DNA of 9,894 nucleotides from Bacillota bacterium (GCA_021779415.1 JAJYAS010000076.1:1-9894), one strand, 5' to 3'; numbered from the stretch's first letter, positions 1-5,628 are shown. The notes: generated from the sequence alone by a model not told the origin. Made by a program: numbers and translations.

Positions 1-194
1 ACCATTGGAATACTATCTGGACTAAATCTCTGAGTATCGAATAACAGGTTTAATCCGTTCGCGATTAAGGAACCGCAGAATAGCTTAATGATCAATCCGG
101 CAATATATCCAAATAGGATACTAAGCGGTAATATCAAGACGAACGCACCGGCCACAGCTATTGCGGCACCAATCGACCCTAGAACTTTTTCCAA
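1..194 (-). CDS. Small hydrophobic membrane protein, C-terminus cut off by the window
   Basis: Reading leftward from a TTG at 194, 64 codons stay open to the window edge. An AAGGAG box lies 9 bases before this TTG, which is why I chose it. The peptide begins MEKVLGSIGAAIAVAGAFV and has a long hydrophobic run at about residues 8-38 with glycines and small residues. The run LILPLSILFGYIAGLII could form one long or two short membrane helices. After it comes a more polar NLLFDTQRFSPDSIPM stretch. The gene follows the Rha gene on the same strand by 38 bases, so it is probably the third gene of the leftward early operon. I do not recognise the family; small membrane proteins of this type are common in phages and conjugative elements. 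The hydrophobicity is seen directly, the role is unknown. Confidence 0.7.
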   Translation of the reverse strand, partial: MEKVLGSIGAAIAVAGAFVLILPLSILFGYIAGLIIKLFCGSLIANGLNLLFDTQRFSPDSIPM

Positions 195-232
195 TTTGCC
201 CAACTCCTTTTTAGTGCTTGTCCACTATTTAA

Positions 233-877
233 TTAAACAAGTGACAGGTGTTTCTTACTTAACTCATCCTTAATACTGTGGTAGTCGTGATTTAGGTCGA
301 TAAGCACACTGACCTGACGTTCTAACTTTTCAACCATTGCCAATTCGCCAGAAGTAAAGCGGTTTCTTACGTTATCAGACTTCCCTAAGCCGAATTGCTC
401 CTTGAGTTGTTTGGTGTTTTTGTTAAACACAATCTTGTAAATCATGTCGGTGTACTGCTTATACTTCATATCCTTGTGTGGACTTTCTGGTAAACCCTGG
501 ATTGCGTTGGTTAGTGATTCCCTAGCTTGCTTTCCGATTTGGCGAGTGACTTTGCGTGATATGAGTTCTTTTTGCATCAGATAGAATTGTCTGACAAGAT
601 TCTTTTTGAAGGCGACAACAGGTTTGGAATTTTTCATAAAAGTTATAAGTAATGTGGCTTGTTGTTCGTTTAAATGGTAGACAATTTCTGACTGACCACT
701 TGGCAAAGGTAGCGTTTGAAACGTAAGGTTTCCGAACTCTTTAAGATCATCTTCATGGGCTCTTATTAGCTCGATTGTGTTTTTGTGCTTAACTTTTCCA
801 TGTTCGGCAATTGCTTTTGAAGTGGTAAATGGTATTTCGTTTAAATCATTCGGTTCCAAGAAAACTAACTTGCTCAT
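233..877 (-). CDS. rha: Rha family phage regulatory protein
   Basis: The 214-residue product starts MSKLVFLEPNDLNEIPFTTS. Residues 1-105 fit the pRha N-terminal domain: a short beta hairpin, the SKAIAEHGKVKHKNTIELIR helix pair, a central YHLNEQQATLLITFM block and the FKKNLVRQFYLMQKEL helix. Residues 110-214 resemble the C-terminal region often attached to phage Rha/antirepressor proteins (ARESLTNAIQGLPESPHKDM, then YTDMIYKIVF). I chose the ATG at 877 because GAAAGGAG lies 5-6 bases upstream. An in-frame ATG 24 bases earlier has no such box. Rha proteins are phage-type regulators whose targets are poorly known. The gene lies 41 bases after the Cro-like gene on the same strand, so it is probably expressed when the repressor is lost. 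Confidence 0.88.
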   Translation of the reverse strand: MSKLVFLEPNDLNEIPFTTSKAIAEHGKVKHKNTIELIRAHEDDLKEFGNLTFQTLPLPSGQSEIVYHLNEQQATLLITFMKNSKPVVAFKKNLVRQFYLMQKELISRKVTRQIGKQARESLTNAIQGLPESPHKDMKYKQYTDMIYKIVFNKNTKQLKEQFGLGKSDNVRNRFTSGELAMVEKLERQVSVLIDLNHDYHSIKDELSKKHLSLV

Positions 878-918
878 AAATCTCCTTTCTCTATTAGCCA
901 ACTTTTACACAAGCGGCC

Positions 919-1125
919 TTAAATGGATTCTTCATCGTAAAATAAGTAATCAATGGTCAACTTAGGAAAAAACTTATCCTTGATCTTTTTCATTTCCCAA
1001 ATTGTGAAATCAAGCTTTCCAGAGAGCCTATACCTTGTGGTTTTCTCGTTTTGCCCTAAGAGTTTGGCAATATCATCTTTACTTACTCCGTGCCTTACCA
1101 TTTCTGCCCTCAATGTTAGAAACAC
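919..1125 (-). CDS. Cro-like HTH regulator
   Basis: This 68-residue protein begins (GTG) MFLTLRAEMVRHGVSKDDIAKLLGQ and contains a helix-turn-helix at roughly residues 13-40 (VSKDDIAKLLGQNEKTTRYRLSG). Such short XRE proteins of Gram-positive phages and ICEs act as Cro-type repressors. The ORF extends to an ATG at 1146, but AAAGGAGG lies between that ATG and the GTG at 1125, 7 bases before the GTG. The GTG also aligns with the usual MFLxLRAEM start of the family. It is the first gene of a leftward operon with rha. Its promoter region carries three palindromic operators shared with the divergent repressor. It ends at residue 68 with an acidic tail (YDEESI). Confidence 0.85.
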   Translation of the reverse strand: MFLTLRAEMVRHGVSKDDIAKLLGQNEKTTRYRLSGKLDFTIWEMKKIKDKFFPKLTIDYLFYDEESI

Positions 1126-1149
1126 ATTAGCACCTCCTTTTCCCATTTG

Positions 1150-1165
1150 TTACCCCTTCGGGTAA
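1150..1165. promoter_or_regulatory. Operator 1 (TTACCC-N4-GGGTAA)
   Basis: A perfect dyad TTACCCCTTCGGGTAA with 6-bp arms lies between the predicted leftward start site and the Cro-like gene. It shares its left half with two further sites at 1181 and 1223, which suggests binding by the flanking HTH regulators. Confidence 0.7.
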
Positions 1166-1175
1166 TCTTAGGTTA

Positions 1176-1204
1176 AGTTTATACCCCTTTGGGTAACTTG
1201 TCAA
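1176..1204 (-). promoter_or_regulatory. Leftward promoter of the cro-rha operon
   Basis: On the minus strand a consensus -35 TTGACA (1199-1204) is followed after 17 bases by a -10-like TAAACT (1176-1181). The spacer is filled almost exactly by operator 2 (1181-1196), so repressor binding would block RNA polymerase. Predicted from sequence only; the -10 match is imperfect. Confidence 0.6.
1181..1196. promoter_or_regulatory. Operator 2 within the leftward promoter spacer
   Basis: ATACCCCTTTGGGTAA differs from operator 1 by two bases and keeps TACCC-N4-GGGTA as perfect arms. Its centre is 31 bp from operator 1, about three helical turns. It lies between the -35 and -10 of the leftward promoter. 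Confidence 0.7.
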
Positions 1205-1222
1205 TATTTAACGTATAATATA

Positions 1223-1238
1223 TTACGCAAAGGGGTAA
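1223..1238. promoter_or_regulatory. Operator 3, upstream of the repressor promoter
   Basis: TTACGCAAAGGGGTAA (reverse complement TTACCCCTTTGCGTAA) has one mismatch in the dyad. It lies 42 bp from operator 2, close to four helical turns. It abuts the expected -35 position of the rightward repressor promoter, a place where a bound repressor could either activate or block its own gene. Confidence 0.6.
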
Positions 1239-1258
1239 AGTATGTATTGTAATTTCCG

Positions 1259-1267
1259 TGGTATGAT
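1259..1267 (+). promoter_or_regulatory. Extended -10 promoter of the repressor-integrase unit
   Basis: TGGTATGAT is an extended -10 (TG-n-TATGAT). No good -35 is visible 16-18 bases upstream, so promoter strength may depend on the TG extension or on protein bound at operator 3. It lies 45 bases before the repressor start. Confidence 0.5.
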
Positions 1268-1312
1268 CTATACTTATCTTAATGAATACTTATGGGATGG
1301 TGTAAAATTAAA

Positions 1313-1660
1313 ATGAACATGATTGAAAAAATACAACTAATGATGACGGAAAGGGGTTTAACAAAAGCTGACGTTGCAAAAGGTTCCGATATTCCCTACA
1401 CGACTATTGATGGACTATTTAAAAAAGGATTTGAGAACACCAGGTTTCCTACGTTAAGGAAACTCGCCTTATTTTTTGATGTTTCTATGGAATACCTGAT
1501 TATGGACGAGGAAAATGACCGAGATTATGGGAAAGTAATTCCTAGCACTTTGACAAGGGACGAACATCATTTAATATTCATATGGAGAAAGTTATCACAC
1601 GATCAGCAAATGAAAATGATTGGCAGGATTGAGGCAAAATTAGAAGAAAACGAGGAATAA
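1313..1660 (+). CDS. CI/ImmR-type XRE repressor
   Basis: This 115-residue protein starts MNMIEKIQLMMTERGLTKAD. An XRE helix-turn-helix occupies about residues 5-64 (LTKADVAKGSDIPYTTIDGLFKKG, then PTLRKLALFFDVSMEYLI). The C-terminal 45 residues are acidic and helical and carry no S24/LexA peptidase motif, so cleavage by RecA-stimulated autoproteolysis is not expected. No ImmA-like metalloprotease gene follows. The ORF opens at 1292, but the GGGATGGTG stretch near 1294-1302 is the only ribosome-binding candidate, so ATG 1313 (or 1319) is preferred; the start is uncertain. The gene is divergent from the Cro-like gene and separated by three operators. Integrase follows after only 4 bases, so repressor and integrase are probably co-transcribed. 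Confidence 0.85.
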   Translation: MNMIEKIQLMMTERGLTKADVAKGSDIPYTTIDGLFKKGFENTRFPTLRKLALFFDVSMEYLIMDEENDRDYGKVIPSTLTRDEHHLIFIWRKLSHDQQMKMIGRIEAKLEENEE

Positions 1661-1664
1661 CACC

Positions 1665-2849
1665 ATGGCAAAACAACGTAATCCTAATGGAATGGGAAGC
1701 TATAAACTGCGTAAGGACGGAAGAATATCATGGACACAACAAGTTGACGGCAAGCCAAGGGTACTATACGGAAGAACTCTCACGGAACTACAAAGCAAGG
1801 TTAAAAAAGTTGCTGATTTGCCCGTTACTTCCAATAAGTACAAGGTCAGCGATTGGTTTGAGAAATGGCTAGATATTTACATAAAGCAATTAAAAAAGAA
1901 AGCAACCCATGACCAATACAAAACTTTATATGAGCAACATATAAAGCCAGTAATAGGCCATAGGAAGCTTTCTGGTGTTAAGCCATCCGATATTCAAACG
2001 GTTATTGCCAAGATGAACGAAAAGAAAAAGGCATCCAAGACAATGAAGCACGTCAAGAGCATTATGAACATTGCCTTTTCTCAGGCTTTTGATGATAAAT
2101 TGATTTCGGTTAATCCTGTCGTTAAGATTCAAATTCCGGTTAAGCAAGCAAAGACTAGAAAAGTTCTTTCTATAGATGAACTAATAAAACTTTACAAGGC
2201 CATGGAACACAGCCGTTGGATATGGTCAATTAGGTTCCTGCTTGTGACAGGGTTAAGGCGCGGAGAACTCCTGGCATTGAAATGGACTGACATCGACTTT
2301 GTGAACAAACGACTTACTGTCGATGAATCGTATAGTTCGAATGAGATCGGAGATACAAAGAATTCCAAGGTTCACTATGTCCCTCTGTCGGACAAGGCTA
2401 TTGGACACTTGAACGGACAAAAGTTAATGCTAAAATTAGAGTCTAATCCAATACTGTTTGACGATAAGTTAAAGGACTCTCTTCTTGTTTTTCCTAGCGA
2501 GAACGGTACTGCAATCAGGCCCGATTCTTATGCCACTATGTTAAGAAGATTTGCAATTAAGGCAGGGATAAAAGCAAGCGCACACTGTATGCGTCATACG
2601 TTCGTTTATATGATGAGAAAGAAATTCACCCTAAAGGATTTACAGGCTGCACTAGGGCACGACGAAAGCACAACTACATTAGACCTCTACGGAGATATTC
2701 TGAACGAGTCCATGACCGAAAATGCAAGCCAGATTGATGATGTGTTTAACAAGGTTGACGATGAGATGAAGCGAGTTGAAAAAGAAAAAGCAAAGAAGAA
2801 AAACAAGACTGTGACTAATATATTTGAGTTCAAAAAGAAAACAAGTTGA
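1665..2849 (+). CDS. int: Site-specific tyrosine recombinase (integrase)
   Basis: This 394-residue protein has the full phage-integrase layout. An N-terminal arm-binding domain (about 1-55, with GSYKLRKDGRISWTQQVDGK) is followed by a SAM-like core-binding domain (about 58-160) and the catalytic domain (165-350). Catalytic residues are visible: R198 in TGLRRGEL, a beta-hairpin lysine (K232 or K235), H307-x-x-R310 in HCMRHT, H332 in LGHDES and nucleophile Y342 in LDLYGD. The length is normal for this family. The tail (365-394) is lysine-rich. GAGGAA precedes the ATG by 8 bases. The stop codon lies inside the first arm repeat, and the tRNA-Pro 3' half that should be its core site is 131 bases downstream. 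It should catalyse integration, and excision with a helper factor. Confidence 0.96.
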   Translation: MAKQRNPNGMGSYKLRKDGRISWTQQVDGKPRVLYGRTLTELQSKVKKVADLPVTSNKYKVSDWFEKWLDIYIKQLKKKATHDQYKTLYEQHIKPVIGHRKLSGVKPSDIQTVIAKMNEKKKASKTMKHVKSIMNIAFSQAFDDKLISVNPVVKIQIPVKQAKTRKVLSIDELIKLYKAMEHSRWIWSIRFLLVTGLRRGELLALKWTDIDFVNKRLTVDESYSSNEIGDTKNSKVHYVPLSDKAIGHLNGQKLMLKLESNPILFDDKLKDSLLVFPSENGTAIRPDSYATMLRRFAIKAGIKASAHCMRHTFVYMMRKKFTLKDLQAALGHDESTTTLDLYGDILNESMTENASQIDDVFNKVDDEMKRVEKEKAKKKNKTVTNIFEFKKKTS

Positions 2850-2863
2850 CCCTCTTTTGACCC
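2846..2863 (+). repeat. Putative integrase arm-type sites, left (P) arm
   Basis: TTGACCCTCTTTTGACCC holds two TTGACCC copies 11 bp apart, overlapping the integrase stop codon. The same 18-bp block with one change recurs at 3080-3097 on the other side of the tRNA-like core, in the same orientation. Paired direct repeats flanking a core are typical of attP arms bound by the integrase N-terminal domain. The binding assignment is inferred. Confidence 0.65.
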
Positions 2864-2980
2864 ATTTCTTTATCGAATATATAGCAAAAACGAGTTCTTT
2901 GTAAAATTATCCAAAACGCTACTTTACCGATGGGAGTAAGAAAAAATGCTTTATGAGGATACAAGTATAATACGCACTTT

Positions 2981-3030
2981 CTTGGTTCGGGACCAAGAGG
3001 CCGTGGGTTCGAATCCCGTCGCCCCGACCA
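2981..3030 (+). other. attP core: 3' 50 bases of a tRNA-Pro(CGG) gene
   Basis: The sequence folds as the 3' part of a tRNA. The anticodon arm is CTTGG-TTCGGGA-CCAAG with anticodon CGG and G37. The variable region is AGGCC. The T arm is GTGGG-TTCGAAT-CCCGT, followed by the acceptor strand CGCCCCG, discriminator A and encoded CCA. No matching 5' half (CGGGGCG acceptor strand and D arm) is upstream, so this is not a functional tRNA gene. The similarity begins exactly at the anticodon stem. The 7-base anticodon loop with its inverted 5-bp flanks fits the strand-exchange region of tRNA-targeting tyrosine integrases. On integration it would restore the 3' end of the host tRNA-Pro. Confidence 0.88.
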
Positions 3031-3039
3031 TGATTATTA

Positions 3040-3075
3040 AAGGGTTCTCCGCTTTTGGAGAACCCTTGTTTTTTT
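3040..3075 (+). terminator. Rho-independent terminator after the tRNA half
   Basis: AAGGGTTCTCC and GGAGAACCCTT form a perfect 11-bp stem around a GCTTTT loop, followed by G and seven T. It lies 9 bases after the tRNA CCA. It probably represents the terminator of the target tRNA gene carried along with the core, or an element-borne replacement for it. Confidence 0.9.
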
Positions 3076-3077
3076 GC

Positions 3078-3098
3078 TTTTGACCCTATTTTGACCCT
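3078..3098 (+). repeat. Putative integrase arm-type sites, right (P') arm
   Basis: Two perfect TTTTGACCCT copies 11 bp apart match the left-arm pair in sequence, orientation and spacing (17 of 18 bases identical over the paired block). Having arms on both sides of one core is the signature of an intact attP. Confidence 0.65.
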
Positions 3099-3109
3099 CT
3101 TATTTCATT

Positions 3110-3337
3110 TTAGTGTTTTCTATTATTTAAAACACAATTATCCTCAGTTCCTATGAATATTAACATTAAAGGCACGTTATATAAAAGGTTGATTTTACTT
3201 ATCGTTTTTACCGGAACTAGAGAAGTATCATTTTCATACACCTTGAGAGTGTCTATCGTTACGCCTAAACACTCAGCCGCTTCCCCTATCGAATACCCAC
3301 ACGACTCCCTCGCATTTCTTAGAGTTATCTGGAACAT
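3110..3337 (-). CDS. Small XRE-family HTH protein next to attP
   Basis: This 75-residue protein starts MFQITLRNARESCGYSIGEA. The helix-turn-helix lies at about residues 12-40 (YSIGEAAECLGVTIDTLKVYE), and a second conserved block IDTL..YENDTSLVPVKTISKINLLYNVPLMLIFIGTE follows. This is a frequent type of short XRE protein in Firmicute phages and ICEs. The ATG at 3337 is preferred because AAGGAG lies 9 bases upstream. The earlier in-frame ATG at 3346 overlaps that box. It reads toward the attachment site and ends 12 bases from the right arm repeats. That position would suit a role in element control or excision, but this is only positional inference. Confidence 0.8.
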   Translation of the reverse strand: MFQITLRNARESCGYSIGEAAECLGVTIDTLKVYENDTSLVPVKTISKINLLYNVPLMLIFIGTEDNCVLNNRKH

Positions 3338-3649
3338 TAAATACATCTCCTTCTAAACTTTATGCGGAACATTTGTTTTAATTAGAACATAGTTCACATG
3401 ATGCTCAAGGTGGATGATATTCTATTTATTGACTTCCTACTACTTACGACGATCTCCTTTCTCGCTACCCGTAAGCTAAAGTCATAATCATCTTAATATT
3501 ATGGTTATTATACTCTTACCCTATGGTCGAAATCTCGAAAACAATGTCGATGAGATGTTAAGATATGGTGTAGAACACTTATTTTACCCGCTTTTCAATA
3601 AGAAGGATTTTCCATTTTTATGTAGAATGGATTTCCTTGGTGGTGTAAG
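3338..3649. promoter_or_regulatory. Divergent intergenic region between two XRE genes
   Basis: This stretch of about 310 bases holds no gene I can support. It must contain the promoters for both flanking regulators. Two short dyads, GAACATTTGTT (3367-3377) and GAACATAGTTC (3385-3395), start 18 bp apart and sit where the leftward promoter is expected. A GAACAC occurs again near 3573. A -10-like TAGAAT (3623-3628) lies 22 bases before the rightward gene, without a convincing -35. The GAAC sites may be operators, but the support is weak. Confidence 0.35.
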
Positions 3650-3859
3650 ATGGATTTAAAACACAACAGAATTAAACAAATCATGCGTAAACAGAACTTA
3701 ACACAAAAAGAACTAGCGGAAATGACAGGGATTAGCCAGGGTGATCTTAGTAAAATAATAGCAGGGAAAAAAGAAAGACTAACCTTAATCAACGCAGCTA
3801 AAATTGCAATGGCTTTAGGCTTCTCGATAGAATATATTTGGCCTCATTTACTAAATTGA
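3650..3859 (+). CDS. XRE-family HTH transcriptional regulator
   Basis: This 69-residue protein is almost entirely an HTH_XRE domain (about residues 7-62: IKQIMRKQNLTQKELAEMTGISQGD, then LTLINAAKIAMALGFSIEYIW). It starts at an ATG preceded by GGTGGTG at 4 bases. It diverges from the XRE gene at 3110-3337 and is the first rightward gene after attP, so it probably controls entry into the right-hand transfer genes. Its own terminator begins inside its last codons. No effector domain is present. Confidence 0.88.
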   Translation: MDLKHNRIKQIMRKQNLTQKELAEMTGISQGDLSKIIAGKKERLTLINAAKIAMALGFSIEYIWPHLLN

Positions 3860-3881
3860 GCCAAATATATTTTATTTTTTT
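3831..3881 (+). terminator. Rho-independent terminator overlapping the XRE stop
   Basis: AATATATTTGGCCTCA (3831-3846) pairs with TGAGCCAAATATATT downstream, with one bulged C and a 10-base loop, and is followed by TTATTTTTTT. The left arm encodes the last residues of the XRE protein. The 69-residue regulator is therefore probably a single-gene transcript, separate from the RHH-FtsK unit. Confidence 0.8.
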
Positions 3882-3913
3882 AATCATAAATATGGTCTTA
3901 AGCACATATTCTT

Positions 3914-3937
3914 TACCATTCAGTACCCCAATGTACC
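3914..3937 (+). promoter_or_regulatory. Three 10-bp-phased TACC repeats (probable operator)
   Basis: TACC occurs at 3914, 3924 and 3934, an exact 10-bp period that places all three on one face of the helix. The last copy overlaps the poor -35 candidate of the RHH gene promoter (-10-like TATACT at 3954-3959). Ribbon-helix-helix proteins commonly bind short tandem repeats and autoregulate, and such a protein is encoded 58 bases downstream. The link is inferred. Confidence 0.5.
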
Positions 3938-3994
3938 ACCACAGTGTTTATATTATACTACGTGATTCGGACAAAACTTTGTAGGGGGTGAAAA

Positions 3995-4222
3995 TTGAAA
4001 TTGAAGAAAAAAAAGGAAAAACAGACATTTTGGGCAGACGAACAACTTACGGAAAAACTAGCAGCTATTCCAGAAAATGAAAAGTCAACCGTTATCAGAA
4101 TGGCTCTCAGGGATTACTTCGGTTTAACAAATTCTAAGCAAGGCATAGTCGGGTATAAAGAAGGAGGAAAACAAAATGCAGGACATCACCAAAATTCAAA
4201 AGTTGATCAGGAAAGCGATTAA
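3995..4222 (+). CDS. Ribbon-helix-helix DNA-binding protein
   Basis: This 75-residue protein begins with a basic tail (MKLKKKKEKQ). Next is an RHH-like unit: beta strand TFWADEQL, helix TEKLAAIPE, turn NEKS, then helix TVIRMALRDYFG. The rest (46-75) is polar and probably disordered. The TTG start at 3995 is chosen because AGGGGGTG lies 4 bases before it. RHH proteins in mobile elements often act as autoregulators or as accessory factors that bend origin or transfer-start DNA. This one is first in a unit with the 48-residue ORF and the FtsK-like gene. Its last 47 bases overlap the next gene in another frame, so translation is probably coupled. Confidence 0.75.
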   Translation: MKLKKKKEKQTFWADEQLTEKLAAIPENEKSTVIRMALRDYFGLTNSKQGIVGYKEGGKQNAGHHQNSKVDQESD

Positions 4223-4322
4223 GGACTATGGTATTACAGCAAAGTATGACGAGGAAGTTTTGGTATCATTTATCAGCGTGGATCTTTTCAGAGAAATTGC
4301 TGAGGATGAGAAGAAGAAATAA
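4176..4322 (+). CDS. Small acidic/helical protein, 48 residues
   Basis: An ORF starting MQDITKIQKLIRKAIKDYGI has an excellent AAGGAGG box 8 bases before its ATG. It begins inside the end of the RHH gene in a different frame. The sequence predicts two helices joined by a short linker (KYDEE), with a charged C-terminus (EDEKKK). No family is recognised. The overlap with the upstream gene and the strong ribosome binding site support a real gene. Its TAA stop forms the base of the hairpin at 4320-4356. Confidence 0.65.
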   Translation: MQDITKIQKLIRKAIKDYGITAKYDEEVLVSFISVDLFREIAEDEKKK

Positions 4323-4356
4323 GAGCCTCAACGTCCGGAGGACATCGAAGCTCTTA
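4320..4356 (-). terminator. Interrupted hairpin, probable leftward terminator
   Basis: TAAGAGC (4320-4326) pairs with GCTCTTA (4350-4356). Inside, GTCC (4333-4336) pairs with GGAC (4340-4343), leaving a symmetric 6 by 6 internal loop. Read leftward, the stem is followed by TTTCTTCTTCTC, so it suits a terminator for the small minus-strand ORF at 4359-4424. Read rightward there is no T tract, and it may act as a processing or stability element between the 48-residue gene and ftsK. Confidence 0.5.
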
Positions 4357-4358
4357 GG

Positions 4359-4424
4359 CTAAAATGAAGCTACTATCTTTGCAATTTGAACAAAAACAAC
4401 TCCTGCCGCTAACAAATAAGCCAC
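4359..4424 (-). CDS. Possible tiny hydrophobic peptide gene (21 residues)
   Basis: On the minus strand AAAGGAG precedes a GTG at 4424 by 8 bases. The reading frame encodes a 21-residue peptide, MAYLLAAGVVFV followed by QIAKIVASF, which is essentially one membrane helix with a single lysine. The stop is 2 bases before the hairpin at 4320-4356, giving a complete small transcript unit opposite to the surrounding operon. Single-helix peptides of this sort occur as type I toxins, but the peptide is shorter than most and no antisense RNA is visible. It could also be a chance ORF; coding is plausible, function unproven. Confidence 0.35.
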   Translation of the reverse strand: MAYLLAAGVVFVQIAKIVASF

Positions 4425-4497
4425 CTTGACCACTCCTTTATTTAAGTCAGTATCTTTATTTTGCCCACCTAATTTAGATTTTATACGGAGGAATGAA

Positions 4498-5628
4498 ATG
4501 GCAAAACAAAATCAAATCGAAGAAATCAGGGATAATCTTAAATCAATTTGGTTGCATCGTAAAGGGAATGAGGTTAGGGCAGCAGTTCAGGATGTTATAG
4601 ATGCTAAGTATAAGGAACCATACAAGCCCCTCGTAATTTCATGCAATAAAAAAGATGATACATGGACCCTTACAATATTTCTTCCACCTGGCATTGCTTT
4701 CCTAGAGTTTCAAAAACTAAACATACTATTTCAAGACGCTACCGGAGGAAGCGTCCACATTGAGAAGCGCGGGAAGAAAGTAACTATGGAAGTTATGCCA
4801 GAAGAACTAAAGAAAAGCTATGCCTATTCTCTTTTTGACCACAATAAATATGAGAAAATGTGCTTACCAGTACCTATAGGAATGTCAGCCAAAGGATTAA
4901 TGATTCGGGACCTTGTTGACTATCCGCATTTACTTGTGGCTGGGGAAACCAATTACGGAAAATCGAACGAACTCCATGTAATTGCAAATTCAATCCTTCT
5001 TTATCGGCAGGAAACTCAGTTAATTATCATAGACCCTAAATCAACCGAGTTTGACTACTTAAAGGGAATGGCGTTAGTTATCGACGAAATGAATCAAGTA
5101 AAAAGTCTATTCGAGAGCCTTAACAGAATAATGGATGAGCGAAAGAAAACCCTCAAATCAGCTTCTTGTGCAAAGATTAAAAAATACCACGAGAGAGGAT
5201 ACAAGATGCCCTACATCGTCCTGATAATAGATGAGTGGGCAGACTTACCGGAAGATGCACAAGATAGCTTGTGGAGGATTCTACGCATGGGTAGGTTTGT
5301 TGGTATACATGTGATTGCTGCAACACAGCGACCATCTAGCAAAGTATTTGAAAAGTTCGGCGATCTCAAGGCAATGTTTTTAGGAAGAGTGTGTTTTGTA
5401 GTTGCCGATGTGGTTAACAGCCGTATGATCTTGGATTCAGATGAAGCAGCTCACTTGCCAGCCATCAAAGGCAGAGCAATCTATAAATGCGGTTTGGAGA
5501 AGCTGGAAGTCCAGGCGTTGTTACTTGAACCGGATGAAGCGATTAAACTTTACAACGACAGGCCAATGATTGTGCGAAGTGAGTTGATTAAACTTGAACA
5601 ATCACCAAAAGTATTACCACCTAGATAA
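4498..5628 (+). CDS. FtsK/SpoIIIE-type DNA translocase (coupling-protein-like)
   Basis: This 376-residue protein starts MAKQNQIEEIRDNLKSIWLH. The first 120 residues form a poorly conserved N-terminal region without membrane segments. The FtsK motor domain follows: Walker A AGETNYGKS (148-156), Walker B VLIIDEWADL with D245 and E246, the FtsK motif AATQRPS (274-280), and the late block GRAIYK-x-G. ATG 4498 is used because GGAGGAATGAA lies just before it; an upstream in-frame ATG at 4426 lacks a site. FtsK-like proteins in ICEs (ConQ/TcpA class) and in actinobacterial AICEs (TraB) pump DNA during transfer. The lack of an N-terminal membrane anchor is notable and implies recruitment by the membrane proteins encoded downstream. 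No gamma-type domain is evident. Its stop overlaps the GIY-YIG gene by 8 bases. Confidence 0.93.
   Translation: MAKQNQIEEIRDNLKSIWLHRKGNEVRAAVQDVIDAKYKEPYKPLVISCNKKDDTWTLTIFLPPGIAFLEFQKLNILFQDATGGSVHIEKRGKKVTMEVMPEELKKSYAYSLFDHNKYEKMCLPVPIGMSAKGLMIRDLVDYPHLLVAGETNYGKSNELHVIANSILLYRQETQLIIIDPKSTEFDYLKGMALVIDEMNQVKSLFESLNRIMDERKKTLKSASCAKIKKYHERGYKMPYIVLIIDEWADLPEDAQDSLWRILRMGRFVGIHVIAATQRPSSKVFEKFGDLKAMFLGRVCFVVADVVNSRMILDSDEAAHLPAIKGRAIYKCGLEKLEVQALLLEPDEAIKLYNDRPMIVRSELIKLEQSPKVLPPR

Noticed and set aside
1292..1312. Repressor start at 1292
   Set aside because: The seven extra residues (MGWCKIK) overlap the only ribosome-binding candidate and are not typical of XRE repressors.
2961..3030. 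A complete tRNA gene with promoter-like TATAAT just upstream
   Set aside because: There is no 5' acceptor strand or D arm matching the 3' half; only the part from the anticodon stem on is present, so it is an attachment-site fragment. The TATAAT lacks a -35.
4364..4429. 21-codon plus-strand ORF starting MKLLSLQFEQ
   Set aside because: No ribosome binding site, and its sequence is explained by the opposite-strand peptide candidate.
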